From assembly GCA_001618605.1 (NCBI GenBank), contig LKHC01000089.1, forward strand, positions 35,980 to 91,979: a stretch of 56,000 nucleotides of DNA. The letters are read 5' to 3'. Source of the stretch: Candidatus Fermentibacter danicus. GTDB lineage: Bacteria; Fermentibacterota; Fermentibacteria; Fermentibacterales; Fermentibacteraceae. Under the pieces are notes generated by a model, which saw only the letters and a program-made list of their open reading frames with translations, did not search any database and was not told where the DNA came from. The position numbers were made by a program, and so were the translations under genes. Shown here piece after piece: positions 26,902 to 35,386 of this stretch (its first letter is position 1; each line of letters begins with the position of its first letter).

Positions 26902-27753
26902 TTGGCAATCCTGCTCTCCGGGAGGGACCTCGCCCGCCGGATAGAGGCTGAGGCGAAGGAGCGCGCCGCTGCATTCGGAGATGAGCCGCCGGGCCTCGCC
27001 GTGGTCCTCGCAGGGGACGACCCGGCCAGCAGGGGCTACGTCCGATCCAAGCGAAAGGCCTGCGCCAGAAACGGGATAGAGTCCCACCTGGTGGAGATGC
27101 CCCCGGATTCCACGCAGCAGGCCGTTCTGGCCGAGATAGCCGCTCTCAATTCGGACACATCCGTGGATGCCATACTCTGCCAGCTCCCTCTCCCGTCCGG
27201 GATCAGCCCCTCCGTGGTAGCCTCGGCCGTCGATCCCTCCAAGGACGTCGACGGCTTCCACCCCATGAATGTCGGAAGGCTCTGGAGAGGGGAGGACTGC
27301 CTCCTCCCCTGCACTCCCGCAGGGATCATGCGCCTCCTGTCGGAATACGGAATCAAGCCCGAGGGCAGGCACGCCGTCGTCCTGGGAAGGAGCACGATCG
27401 TAGGCAAACCCATGGCCGCGATGCTGCTGGCCGCCAATGCCACCGTTACGGTCGCCCACTCGCGGACCGCCGATCTCCAGTCGCTCTGCCGTTCGGCCGA
27501 CATACTGGTTTCGGCCGTGGGCGTTCCGGGGCTCATCAGGGGTTCATGGGTCCGCGAAGGCGCCGTCGTGATAGACGTAGGAACCACTTACGTCGACGGC
27601 TCGCCCCGCGGGGACGTTCTCTTCGAGGAAGTCGAGCCTGTCGCCTCCCATCTGTCTCCGGTCCCCGGCGGGGTCGGACCGCTGACCATCGCGATGCTCA
27701 TGTCGAACACGGTTCGATGCCGGGCCGGCAGAGGCGCCCGCGGGTCCGCCTGA
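26902..27753 (+). CDS. folD: Bifunctional methylenetetrahydrofolate dehydrogenase/cyclohydrolase
   Basis: A 283-residue protein from TTG 26902 with GGGAGG just before it. The conserved motifs are YVRSKRKAC (catalytic Lys), CQLPLPSG, the dinucleotide-binding GRSTIVGKPMA and PVPGGVGPLTIAMLM. FolD interconverts methylene-, methenyl- and 10-formyl-tetrahydrofolate; the last is the formyl donor for purine synthesis, whose genes lie upstream. The next 190 bases hold no gene and no signal I can support. Confidence 0.97.
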   Translation: MAILLSGRDLARRIEAEAKERAAAFGDEPPGLAVVLAGDDPASRGYVRSKRKACARNGIESHLVEMPPDSTQQAVLAEIAALNSDTSVDAILCQLPLPSGISPSVVASAVDPSKDVDGFHPMNVGRLWRGEDCLLPCTPAGIMRLLSEYGIKPEGRHAVVLGRSTIVGKPMAAMLLAANATVTVAHSRTADLQSLCRSADILVSAVGVPGLIRGSWVREGAVVIDVGTTYVDGSPRGDVLFEEVEPVASHLSPVPGGVGPLTIAMLMSNTVRCRAGRGARGSA

Positions 27754-27943
27754 TCCCCTGGGTCTCTCCGTCACTCCACCCGGATCTCTTCGCGCAGCCG
27801 GCCCATACCCGGCCGGAGCAAAACCCGTCATAGTACTGAGGTATCGCAGCCCGGCGGCGACGACTCCATCCGAGCCGTCGGAGGATGAGTCATTGCGGGT
27901 GCCGCCGGTGCCGCGCCCGGCATGAACAATCGGGGGGATCGTC

Positions 27944-28297
27944 ATGGGCGCTCTCGAAATAATAGTTCTCATAGGCGTAGTCGGTCTCTGGGCTGCAGTA
28001 ACGATCGTGATCGCCGCTGCGGTGCAGGCCCACAGAACGCTGGGCAAGCTGGAAGCCTCCGTCGAACGCCTCCAGAGGGATGTGTCGGCCCTGCTCCCGC
28101 GGATCGGCTCCACACTGGAGAGCTTCGACAGAACCGGCAGGGAGCTTGCGAGGACCGCCGGGTCGATCACGTCGGCGGTGGAGGTCATAAGCAGGGACGG
28201 CGGCCATCCAGTGGCCGCAGGGATAATCAGGTACGTACCGCTGGCTCTCGGAGTCATGCGGACGGTCTTCCCCCTGTTCTCGAGGAGGCGAAAGTGA
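27944..28297 (+). CDS. Small membrane protein, DUF948-like
   Basis: A 117-residue protein with one N-terminal transmembrane helix (about 4-27; LEIIVLIGVVGLWAAVTIV). A coiled-coil segment of heptad character follows (LGKLEASVERLQRDVSALL), then a short hydrophobic stretch near the C terminus (IIRYVPLALGVMRTVFPLF). This resembles DUF948 proteins of unknown function. Its stop overlaps the next gene's GTG. Confidence 0.7.
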   Translation: MGALEIIVLIGVVGLWAAVTIVIAAAVQAHRTLGKLEASVERLQRDVSALLPRIGSTLESFDRTGRELARTAGSITSAVEVISRDGGHPVAAGIIRYVPLALGVMRTVFPLFSRRRK

Positions 28298-29253
28298 TCC
28301 GCCCGCCGGCTGCGATCGTTCTCGTCGCGGCTCTGCTGTTCGCCGCCGGCTGCATGAAGGGCTCGGAAGGCCCCATCGAGGGCGTGCTCATCGTCTATCC
28401 CGCCGGGTCGGAGCGGATGGCGGACAGCGTCTCGACACTTCTCCAGAGGACGATACGGACGATAGACCCCGAGCCCGTCTTCACCTTCGCGTTCTGTACC
28501 GACAGCACGTTCGCCGGCACTCTCAGGAGCAGGAGAACGATCCTGTTCCTCGCGGACAGTGTGGAGGCGCTGCCGAGGCAGCTCCGGGGCGGGGGCGGAA
28601 TCTCGTCCGCAAGGGATGTCTGGGCCCGGGATCAGAGGGTCTTCGGAGCGGTGCCCGGCGATTTCGACCCGGAGGCGCTGTCCGACAGCCTTGAAGCCGC
28701 CTATCACCGTCATCTCCGGACCTATCTGTTCAAGGAGTTCGTCAGCACGTCGATGAGCAGCCCGGAGAGAATGGACAGCCTGGCCTCGCTGGGATTCGTC
28801 ATGGACGTTCCACGCTCGTATTCCACGAGGGAGTGGCGCCCCGATGACGGATTCATCCAGTTCCAGCGCCGGGTCTCCAACGAGGGGCTGATGATGGTCA
28901 GCATTCGCTGGACCGGGCAGCCCGGCCCGTCCGATGCGGCCGGAGCAGTCTCCTGGCGCCAGGAAATGGCGCGCAGGTTCTTCTACAACGCCTCGCAGGA
29001 TTCCGTGGACATATCCAGGCTCGAGATCCTGCCCATCGAGCGCGGCGGATTGTCCGGATGGCGGCTGACCGGCGCCTGGATCAACCCTCACCACCTTAAC
29101 GCAGGCGGCTTTACGAGCTATGTTCTCCGGGGCGGGACAGGATCCTTCATCCTGGATGCCGAGGTTTTCAACCCCGGCGGGGAGAAGGAGCCATTCATCC
29201 GCGAGGGCTGGATCCTCATGGACACCTTCGCAGTGGAGGACCAGGATGAGTGA
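28294..29253 (+). CDS. DUF4837-like lipoprotein
   Basis: A 319-residue protein from GTG 28294 (GTGA overlap, GAGGAGG upstream). A lipoprotein signal ends in LLFAAGC (Cys18 or so). The body has the DUF4837 outline: an early strand with GVLIVYPAGS, a central VMDVPRSYSTREW region, and GLSGWRLTGAWINP followed by GSFILDAEVFNPGGEKEPFIREGWILMDTF. The family is found mainly in Bacteroidetes and relatives, and its function is unknown. It overlaps the TPR gene by 8 bases. Confidence 0.65.
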   Translation: MIRPPAAIVLVAALLFAAGCMKGSEGPIEGVLIVYPAGSERMADSVSTLLQRTIRTIDPEPVFTFAFCTDSTFAGTLRSRRTILFLADSVEALPRQLRGGGGISSARDVWARDQRVFGAVPGDFDPEALSDSLEAAYHRHLRTYLFKEFVSTSMSSPERMDSLASLGFVMDVPRSYSTREWRPDDGFIQFQRRVSNEGLMMVSIRWTGQPGPSDAAGAVSWRQEMARRFFYNASQDSVDISRLEILPIERGGLSGWRLTGAWINPHHLNAGGFTSYVLRGGTGSFILDAEVFNPGGEKEPFIREGWILMDTFAVEDQDE

Positions 29254-30502
29254 GTCTCTCGAGGCCGAGATCCGACAGCTCTACGAGGACTGGATAGCGA
29301 ATCCCTCGCCCGTCGTCTGTGCCAGGCTCGCGGACCGGCTGCGGGTGGCGGGGCGAAACGACGAGGCTCTCGAGGTATCGAGGCGCGGCAAGGCCGAATG
29401 GCCGGCAAACGTCTCCATCCGGGTGGTCATCGCCCGCTGTCTCAGAGGCACCGGGGACACCGAAGGCGCCCGCTCCACATTCGAGGAAGTGCTGAAGGCC
29501 GATCCTTTCAACCTCGTCGCTCTCAAGAATCTGGCCGAGATCTCGGTTGCCGACGGCCGGTTCAACGATGCCCTGAAGTACTATGGAGACTACCTGTTCG
29601 AGAACCCCGGCGACAATGAGGCCGAACAGAAGTTCCATGAGGCGAAGGGGCTGGCCGCGAGCGCCGCATCCCTCCCTCCGGCCTATCGGCCTCCTTTGGA
29701 GGCAGAGCCTTCCGAGCCTGTTCCCGAAGCTCCTCCGGTCGTCGAGCATGAACCCTCCCCGGCCGTTCAGGCCGCCCCCGTCCCTGAAGCCGCTCAGGCC
29801 GAGACGGCGCCTTCCGTCCACGAACCCATTCCTCCGGAAGAGCCCGCTGCAGAACAGACGCAGGCCGCTCCCGTTACCGAAACCCCTGAACCGGAACCGG
29901 CCGTGCAGGCCGATTCCGTTCTCGAATCCTCCTTCTCTGAACAGGAACCCGCCGTTCAGGCCGCCCCCGTCATGGAAACCCCATCCTACGAACCCGCGGC
30001 TGAGGAAACTCCGGTGAGCCCGGAGCCGCCTTCCGCCCGGGCGGAGACCGAAGCCGCCCACGCGCCGGATCGTGCGGACGCCCAGGTCGAGCCTGTCTCT
30101 CCCGCCGTCGAGGCCGCCCCGGAGGATGTCTTCGGGCAGACCCCGGACGGACAGGGGACATCCGGTCAGGAGGTGGTCCGCGAGTCTTCCGGAGCCTCTC
30201 CCGAGGATGCCGCGGCAGAGGCGGTCACGGAGGAGGACTCCCTGCAGGCTCCCGAGGAGGACAGGCCCGTGTCCTTCCCCAAGACCGGGAGGATGGAGAA
30301 GATTCTGAAAGAGCAGGGGGTGGCGCCGGCTCCTCCCCTGGACGCGACCTCGGCGGCAGGCTCGGGAGCTGCGACCGTTCCTGCAGAAGAGGCGGACAAT
30401 GCCCGGAATCTGAGGAGGGAGCCCCGCAGCCTCCTCGACCTGTTCTCCCCGGAGGAGAGGTCGGAACTCTTCCTGGAGCCGTACCGCCAGGAGGAGAAGT
30501 AG
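29246..30502 (+). CDS. TPR protein with long Pro/Glu/Ala-rich low-complexity region
   Basis: A 418-residue protein from ATG 29246. Residues about 5-130 are tetratricopeptide-like helical repeats (RLADRLRVAGRNDEALEVSR, TFEEVLKADPFNLVALKNLA). Residues about 145-360 are low complexity with loosely repeated AVQAAPV and PEPAVQADSV units, probably disordered. The acidic C terminus ends with LLDLFSPEERSELFLEPYR. There is no signal peptide, so it is cytosolic. It is probably an interaction scaffold; the partner is unknown. Confidence 0.75.
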   Translation: MSESLEAEIRQLYEDWIANPSPVVCARLADRLRVAGRNDEALEVSRRGKAEWPANVSIRVVIARCLRGTGDTEGARSTFEEVLKADPFNLVALKNLAEISVADGRFNDALKYYGDYLFENPGDNEAEQKFHEAKGLAASAASLPPAYRPPLEAEPSEPVPEAPPVVEHEPSPAVQAAPVPEAAQAETAPSVHEPIPPEEPAAEQTQAAPVTETPEPEPAVQADSVLESSFSEQEPAVQAAPVMETPSYEPAAEETPVSPEPPSARAETEAAHAPDRADAQVEPVSPAVEAAPEDVFGQTPDGQGTSGQEVVRESSGASPEDAAAEAVTEEDSLQAPEEDRPVSFPKTGRMEKILKEQGVAPAPPLDATSAAGSGAATVPAEEADNARNLRREPRSLLDLFSPEERSELFLEPYRQEEK

Positions 30503-30508
30503 AGCCTG

Positions 30509-30964
30509 ATGCCCGGGGACAAGCCCTCCGTCCTGGTCCTCGACGGCCCCAACCTCGGCGCGCTGGGCCGGCGCGAACCCGGAGTCTACGGTCCTGGCAG
30601 CCATGACGACCTGGTCAGGTCCATCGAGGCCTGGGCGGTCGAACTGGGCATGTCTGTCGAGACGGCTCAGCATGACGACGAGGGCGGCATGATAGGGGCC
30701 ATCTGGAGGGCCTCGGGGCGTCTGGACGCCCTGATAGTCAATCCCGGAGGCTACTCGCACGGTTCTATCGCGATTCAGGATGCCATGCAGGGTTTCGATG
30801 GACCGGTCATAGAGGTCCATCTGAGCCAGGTGATGGCCAGGGAGCCGGAAAGGCGGGTGCTCGTCACCGCGCGTGCGGCGGACGCCCTCATCTGCGGCGC
30901 AGGTCCGGCCGGCTACAGGCTGGCAATGGAACTCGCCAGGGACATGATCACGAAAAGAAGCTGA
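30509..30964 (+). CDS. aroQ: Type II 3-dehydroquinate dehydratase
   Basis: A 151-residue protein, the normal length. It has GPNLGALGRREPGVYG (catalytic Arg22 and Tyr27), the NPGGYSHGSIAI loop (Asn78, His84) and IEVHLSQVMAREPERR. The usual QSNHEG motif reads QHDDEG, a divergence worth noting though the catalytic residues remain. It dehydrates 3-dehydroquinate in the shikimate pathway. It is followed by efp, an arrangement common in bacteria. Confidence 0.93.
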   Translation: MPGDKPSVLVLDGPNLGALGRREPGVYGPGSHDDLVRSIEAWAVELGMSVETAQHDDEGGMIGAIWRASGRLDALIVNPGGYSHGSIAIQDAMQGFDGPVIEVHLSQVMAREPERRVLVTARAADALICGAGPAGYRLAMELARDMITKRS

Positions 30965-30984
30965 AAGGCTGAGAGGTTTCCGAC

Positions 30985-31548
30985 ATGATCTACACTACCG
31001 ATCTCCGGAAGGGTGTCGTAATCGAAGTAGACGGGTCGCTTTTCCTCGTACTGGAGTACCAGCACGTCAAGCCCGGGAAGGGACCGGCTTTCATACGCAC
31101 GCGGCTCCGGGAGCTCCAGTCGGGGAAGGTTCTGGACCGTAGCTGGCGCTCCGGCGAGAAGGTGAAGGACGTCAGGCTCGAGCGCCGGGAATTCGAGATG
31201 CTGTACAGGACGGAGGAGGGTCTGGTCGTAATGGACCCCGAATCCTTCGAGCAGATCATCCTGGACGACAGGGTCGTAGGCGACGCATCGCTGTATCTCG
31301 TGGACAACAGCCGGCTCGAGGTCCTGTTCAACGGCTCGGAGCCGATCTCCATAGAGCCGCCCACGTTCGTCGAACTGACTATCGTCGAAACCGACCCCGG
31401 CCTTAAGGGCGACACGGCGAGCGGCGGATCGAAGCCCGCCACTCTCGAGACCGGTCTGGTCGTCCAGGTGCCTCTCTTCCTCAAGGAGGGCGAGAAGATC
31501 AGGGTCGACACCCGCACCGACACGTACATCGAACGGGTCAAGAGCTGA
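30985..31548 (+). CDS. efp: Elongation factor P
   Basis: A 187-residue protein with the three expected beta-barrel domains. It starts with the KOW-like part (MIYTTDLRKGVVIEVDG) and has the loop HVKPGKGPAFIRTRL. Lys32 occupies the modified-lysine position, so an EpmA-type lysylation or other lysine modification is possible. The C-terminal OB part ends with RVDTRTDTYIERV. EF-P relieves ribosome stalling at polyproline stretches, which the neighbouring Pro-rich proteins contain. Confidence 0.97.
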   Translation: MIYTTDLRKGVVIEVDGSLFLVLEYQHVKPGKGPAFIRTRLRELQSGKVLDRSWRSGEKVKDVRLERREFEMLYRTEEGLVVMDPESFEQIILDDRVVGDASLYLVDNSRLEVLFNGSEPISIEPPTFVELTIVETDPGLKGDTASGGSKPATLETGLVVQVPLFLKEGEKIRVDTRTDTYIERVKS

Positions 31549-31552
31549 CGGG

Positions 31553-32278
31553 ATGTCGGACCGCCTGATCGTAATCCCGACCTACAACGAGTCGGAGAAC
31601 ATCAGGGAGCTGCACGCCGCGATCCGCGGCGCATGCGATTTCGGCATCCTCTTCGTCGACGATTCGTCGCCGGACGGTACGGCCGGCGTCGTCGAGGAAG
31701 TGATGTCGGAAGACCCCGGAGTCATGCTGCTGAGGCGGACCGGCGAAAAGGGCCTGGGCCGCGCCTACGAGGACGGGTTCAGGATGCTCCTCGGGATGGG
31801 CCGCTGGAGGAGAGTGTTCATGATGGACGCAGACCTGTCCCATCAGCCCGTCCACCTCACGGCCCTCGACGAAGCCCTCTCGGAATACGACATGGTACTG
31901 GGTTCGAGGTACACGAGAGGCGTGAGCGTGCTGAACTGGTCGATAATGCGGCTGAACCTGAGCTATTCGGCCAATGCCTACATAAAAGGCGTCACGGGTC
32001 TGCCTTTCTCTGACTGTACCAGCGGTTTCCGGGGGATAAGGGCCGACAGGCTCGAAGGGTTGCTGCTCGGCAGGCGCTATGCCGGAGGATACGCCTTCCT
32101 GGTGGAGATGCTCCACCGGGCCTGGCGCCAGGGCCTGTCGATCGGCGAGGTTCCGATAGTCTTCGTCGAGAGGGAGCACGGAGCATCCAAGATTTCGTCC
32201 AGGATTCTCCTGGAGTCGTTCTTTACGCCGATCCGCCTGCGCCTGGGGCGTTCCAGATCCGCAGGGACCGCTCAGTAG
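31553..32278 (+). CDS. Family 2 glycosyltransferase, polyprenol-phosphate mannose/glucose synthase type
   Basis: A 241-residue GT-A glycosyltransferase starting 5 bases after efp. It shows LIVIPTYNESENI, VDDSSPDGT (residues 35-43), and the metal-binding DAD in FMMDADLSHQP. DMVLGSRYTRG and the CTSGFRG motif are also typical of dolichol- or undecaprenyl-phosphate mannosyltransferases. There is no C-terminal membrane domain, as in the short DPM1 type. It would make polyprenyl-P-sugar for envelope glycosylation. Its end overlaps the convergent dacB by 7 bases. Confidence 0.9.
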   Translation: MSDRLIVIPTYNESENIRELHAAIRGACDFGILFVDDSSPDGTAGVVEEVMSEDPGVMLLRRTGEKGLGRAYEDGFRMLLGMGRWRRVFMMDADLSHQPVHLTALDEALSEYDMVLGSRYTRGVSVLNWSIMRLNLSYSANAYIKGVTGLPFSDCTSGFRGIRADRLEGLLLGRRYAGGYAFLVEMLHRAWRQGLSIGEVPIVFVEREHGASKISSRILLESFFTPIRLRLGRSRSAGTAQ

Positions 32279-33600
32279 CAGGAATAGAGCTGCCGTACCA
32301 GGGCATCCTGCCAGTTCCTCGCCGCGTACACCGACCCCTGGGGCACCTCGCACAGCACCGCCATGGCGATACTTCTGCCCCCCGCCGTGTAGATCATTCC
32401 CGCGAGCGTGGCGGTATCGTTCAGAGATCCGGTCTTGCCCCTGAAAGCCCCCGGCGGGAGGTCGGCGAGCCGGGTAGCCATGGTCCCGTCGACTCCGTTG
32501 ACCGCCAGCGACGAGACGAACTCCGGCCCCCACTCGAGTGATCCGATGCCCTCCAGCAGAACGCTTACGAGCTGGGCCGGGGCGATCCTGTTCAGCCGGG
32601 AAAGGCCCGAGCCGTCGGCGAGCTGGGTTCCCTCCACTCCATGAAGTTCGGCCAGCATTCTTCCGGCCATCTCGCATCCGGCCGCGGTCGTGGCCACGCC
32701 TGTTTCCGGGTCGCCGGCCGCCACCCGGAGGATGAGTTCCGCCACCACGTTCATGCTCCACTTGTTCATCTGTGCGGCTAACTCGCTGAGGGGACGCGAG
32801 CGTATCACCGCCACCGTATCCAGTACGGCGCCGGATGAAGGTCGTCCCCGCCCGATCGACGATACTCCGACTCCCCGCGATTCCAGCTCGGCGGCGAACA
32901 CCTCCGAGAACTGCCGGGGCGCCCCGGCGAACGGCACATAGACGATGACCGTGGAGTCGGGGGGGATCGCTCCGCCGAGGACGATGACAGGCGAAGCAGT
33001 CTCCCAGCCTTCGGGTCTCGCGGTCGGTTCCCCTCCCGCCCGGATGTTGACCGATCCTCTGAGCTGGAGGCCCGGAAGTTCCGGATACTCCTCGACCGTA
33101 ACCGCCCCGCCCCTGGAGGAGATCACCAGCTCCAGCACGTTGTCGCCGAGGGTAAGAGCCTCCACCGGGGGGCAATAGACCCTCGCCCAGTCCGCCTGTT
33201 CCCAGCCCGGGCACCTGTTTGAATCGGCGAATACGGAGGTGTCGAAGAAAAGCCTCCAGGAACCTCCGCCAAGCTCGGCTGAGGCCTCCACGGCGGCGCG
33301 CTCGATATCGTCGGGTTCGATCAAAGGGGCTCCCGAACCGATGAGATAGACGGCGCCGGCGGCATGGTCCGCCACGACATGGGTCAGGATGATGCGTGAA
33401 GGACCGAGCGTTCTGAACGCCAGCAGCGTGGTGATCAGTTTTACGGTCGAAGCCGGCCTGAAGAGTTCGTCGGATCTGGATTCCAGGATCGTCTCTCCGG
33501 TTCCCGCGTCTATGGCTAGCATTCCTGTCCTCCATGCCGGGGCGGGCTGGGGAATCGCGGCAAAGAGGGCGGAAATCGTCAGCATAATTGCAGGGATCAT
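32272..33600 (-). CDS. dacB: D-alanyl-D-alanine carboxypeptidase/endopeptidase (PBP4, S13 family)
   Basis: A 442-residue protein with signal peptide (MIPAIMLTISALFAAIPQPA). The penicillin-binding motifs are SxxK (Ser51-x-x-Lys54 in PASTVKL), SxN (KWSMNVVAE) and KTG (FRGKTGSLNDTATLAG). The large insertion between the first two motifs places it in the S13/PBP4 class. It trims or opens peptidoglycan cross-links in the periplasm. A GGAGGAG site precedes the ATG. It is one of only two protein-coding genes on this strand. Confidence 0.94.
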   Translation of the reverse strand: MIPAIMLTISALFAAIPQPAPAWRTGMLAIDAGTGETILESRSDELFRPASTVKLITTLLAFRTLGPSRIILTHVVADHAAGAVYLIGSGAPLIEPDDIERAAVEASAELGGGSWRLFFDTSVFADSNRCPGWEQADWARVYCPPVEALTLGDNVLELVISSRGGAVTVEEYPELPGLQLRGSVNIRAGGEPTARPEGWETASPVIVLGGAIPPDSTVIVYVPFAGAPRQFSEVFAAELESRGVGVSSIGRGRPSSGAVLDTVAVIRSRPLSELAAQMNKWSMNVVAELILRVAAGDPETGVATTAAGCEMAGRMLAELHGVEGTQLADGSGLSRLNRIAPAQLVSVLLEGIGSLEWGPEFVSSLAVNGVDGTMATRLADLPPGAFRGKTGSLNDTATLAGMIYTAGGRSIAMAVLCEVPQGSVYAARNWQDALVRQLYSCY

Positions 33601-33643
33601 GTCGTGAAGCTCCTCCGGGTTGCCTTCTCGAAGCGGGAAACCG

Positions 33644-33671
33644 TTGACAGCACACCGCTCGAACCTACATT
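33644..33671 (+). promoter_or_regulatory. Predicted sigma-70-type promoter for the 33728 gene
   Basis: TTGACA (33644-33649), a 16-base spacer and TACATT (33666-33671) lie in the divergent region between dacB and the SurA-like gene. Confidence 0.6.
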
Positions 33672-33727
33672 AGAGAGATTCTGGAATGCAACTCCACACT
33701 CTGGCTTCATGCCACCGGGGGTGTTCA

Positions 33728-35386
33728 ATGCGCCATGTTCTGCTCTGCTCGATTCTGATCGCTCTGTCGGCGGGCTCCGCATGCCGGAGTGCGGACGATC
33801 CGGCGGCGATCACCGTAGAGGGCAGATCGCTGTCCATCGACGATTCCGCCCGTGATCTCGAGCGTCTCCGTGGCGATTCCGCCGCCGTGACGGCCTACGC
33901 CGAAGCCGGCCTCAATCGTCTCCTGATTCTCGAAGACGCCTGCAGACGCGGGCTCAACTCCGATCCCGAGATCGAAAGCGCCATGTACGACAAGGCGCGG
34001 TCACACCTTCAGTACATCTATCTCCAGTACAAGCTCGGCATGGTTCCCGTCCCGGAGGATACGATCCTCTCCTTCTACTCCGGCATGGGTGAAATGCTGG
34101 TCTATACGGCCATCCAGAGCGACGACAGCCTCACGGCGGACAGCCTGCGGACACTCGTGGCGAGAGGTGCGGATGCGCGGGTTCTGGCGGCCGGGAACAC
34201 CGTAATCCTGCAGGACAGGGCCACAGGAGGGCGTTGCGGCCCTACGGACAGGATGCGGCTCGTCGGCAACGACAGAATCCTTCTTTCGGGGCTCTCCCAG
34301 GGCGATCTGTCCCCGATCATCCATTCGCCCTCCGGGTGGCGCTTCCTCCTGCTCGATTCGGTGTACCGGGTCGAGGTTCCTCCTCTCGACTCCGTCCGTA
34401 CCCGGATTCACGACTTCATCTGGGCTCATCTCTCCGAGGACTACAAACACACCCTCGAGGACAGCCTGGTCGAAGCATATCACCTCTCGATCAACCCGCT
34501 CGCGCCTGGAATGATATCCTCGCATGCCCTCGACCCCCTCGGAACGTTCTCCCCCTATACGGATTCCGAAGCCGGAACGGCTGCGTACACCTGGGACGGG
34601 GGGGAGCGAACGGTCATATCCCTGGCCTGCTGCATCAGGAACATGCCCGAGCAGTTGCCGAGACAGGCCGGAGACAGCGCCTGGGTCGCGGACTTCTGCA
34701 ATCTCATGGGTCTGTACGACATAATGGCAGCGAGGGCGGTGGAACTCGGTTTGGACGAGCACTCCGAAGTTTCGAGGAACATCCGGATCGACAGGGAGAA
34801 CGTGCTCCTCGATGCATGGTACGACGCCGTGGTCAGCCCCAGGCTCGTTGTGAGCGAGCAGGATCTGCTGGACACATGGAACGCGAACAGGGGCATGCTG
34901 ATCAATCCCGAGCGCAGGGTCTTCAGACTCGTCTACGCCTCTCCCGGCGAGCAGATGGAGCTGCTCGGCACACTGCTGGAATCGGGCCGGGATCCATTCT
35001 CCCGCCTGGATGATCTGACGGTTCCGGCGGCCATCATGGCGGACACCGGCACGGCGCTCACGAGACCGCTCGAAGCGGCGGACATCCCCGAGGACGCCCG
35101 GGAGGCCGCCTTCTCGCTCGCAGCCGGCGGCTCCCTCGCCTGCACGCTGTCCCGCGGCGGCATGCTCTATCTCGAACTCGAGGAGGTTTTCCCGGAGAAC
35201 GAAGCCTCGTTCGAGGAATCCAGGGCCGTCCTGACACGGCTCATCTCCGAGGCCAGGCAGGAGGAGATCGTCTCCGGACTTGTAGACAGCCTGCGATCGG
35301 CGTATTCTTGGAATGTAAGATGGGATTTCTTCTCCCGTTTCTTTGACGAAACCTCCTCCAGACAGGATCAACCGGGAGGCGACTGA
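33728..35386 (+). CDS. SurA/PrsA-like periplasmic lipoprotein (divergent peptidylprolyl isomerase family)
   Basis: A 552-residue protein. ATG 33728 follows a GGGGG site and opens a signal peptide ending AGSAC; the lipobox is imperfect, so lipidation is probable but not certain. The layout resembles SurA/PrsA chaperones: helical N-terminal part (about 30-115), a middle parvulin-like segment (LVYTAIQSDDSLTADSL ... GDLSPIIHSPSGWRFLLLDS), and helical regions. A second similar segment lies near 400-500 (RRVFRLVYASPGEQMELL ... EAAFSLAAGGSL). The parvulin motifs are weak, so isomerase activity is doubtful. It may help fold secreted proteins. Confidence 0.65.
   Translation: MRHVLLCSILIALSAGSACRSADDPAAITVEGRSLSIDDSARDLERLRGDSAAVTAYAEAGLNRLLILEDACRRGLNSDPEIESAMYDKARSHLQYIYLQYKLGMVPVPEDTILSFYSGMGEMLVYTAIQSDDSLTADSLRTLVARGADARVLAAGNTVILQDRATGGRCGPTDRMRLVGNDRILLSGLSQGDLSPIIHSPSGWRFLLLDSVYRVEVPPLDSVRTRIHDFIWAHLSEDYKHTLEDSLVEAYHLSINPLAPGMISSHALDPLGTFSPYTDSEAGTAAYTWDGGERTVISLACCIRNMPEQLPRQAGDSAWVADFCNLMGLYDIMAARAVELGLDEHSEVSRNIRIDRENVLLDAWYDAVVSPRLVVSEQDLLDTWNANRGMLINPERRVFRLVYASPGEQMELLGTLLESGRDPFSRLDDLTVPAAIMADTGTALTRPLEAADIPEDAREAAFSLAAGGSLACTLSRGGMLYLELEEVFPENEASFEESRAVLTRLISEARQEEIVSGLVDSLRSAYSWNVRWDFFSRFFDETSSRQDQPGGD

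Noticed and set aside
31538-33655. Long minus-strand open frame (705 codons) across the glycosyltransferase and dacB
   Set aside because: Its frame is out of register with the recognised dacB frame and antisense to the glycosyltransferase; the translation is Arg/Gly-rich and shows no domain.
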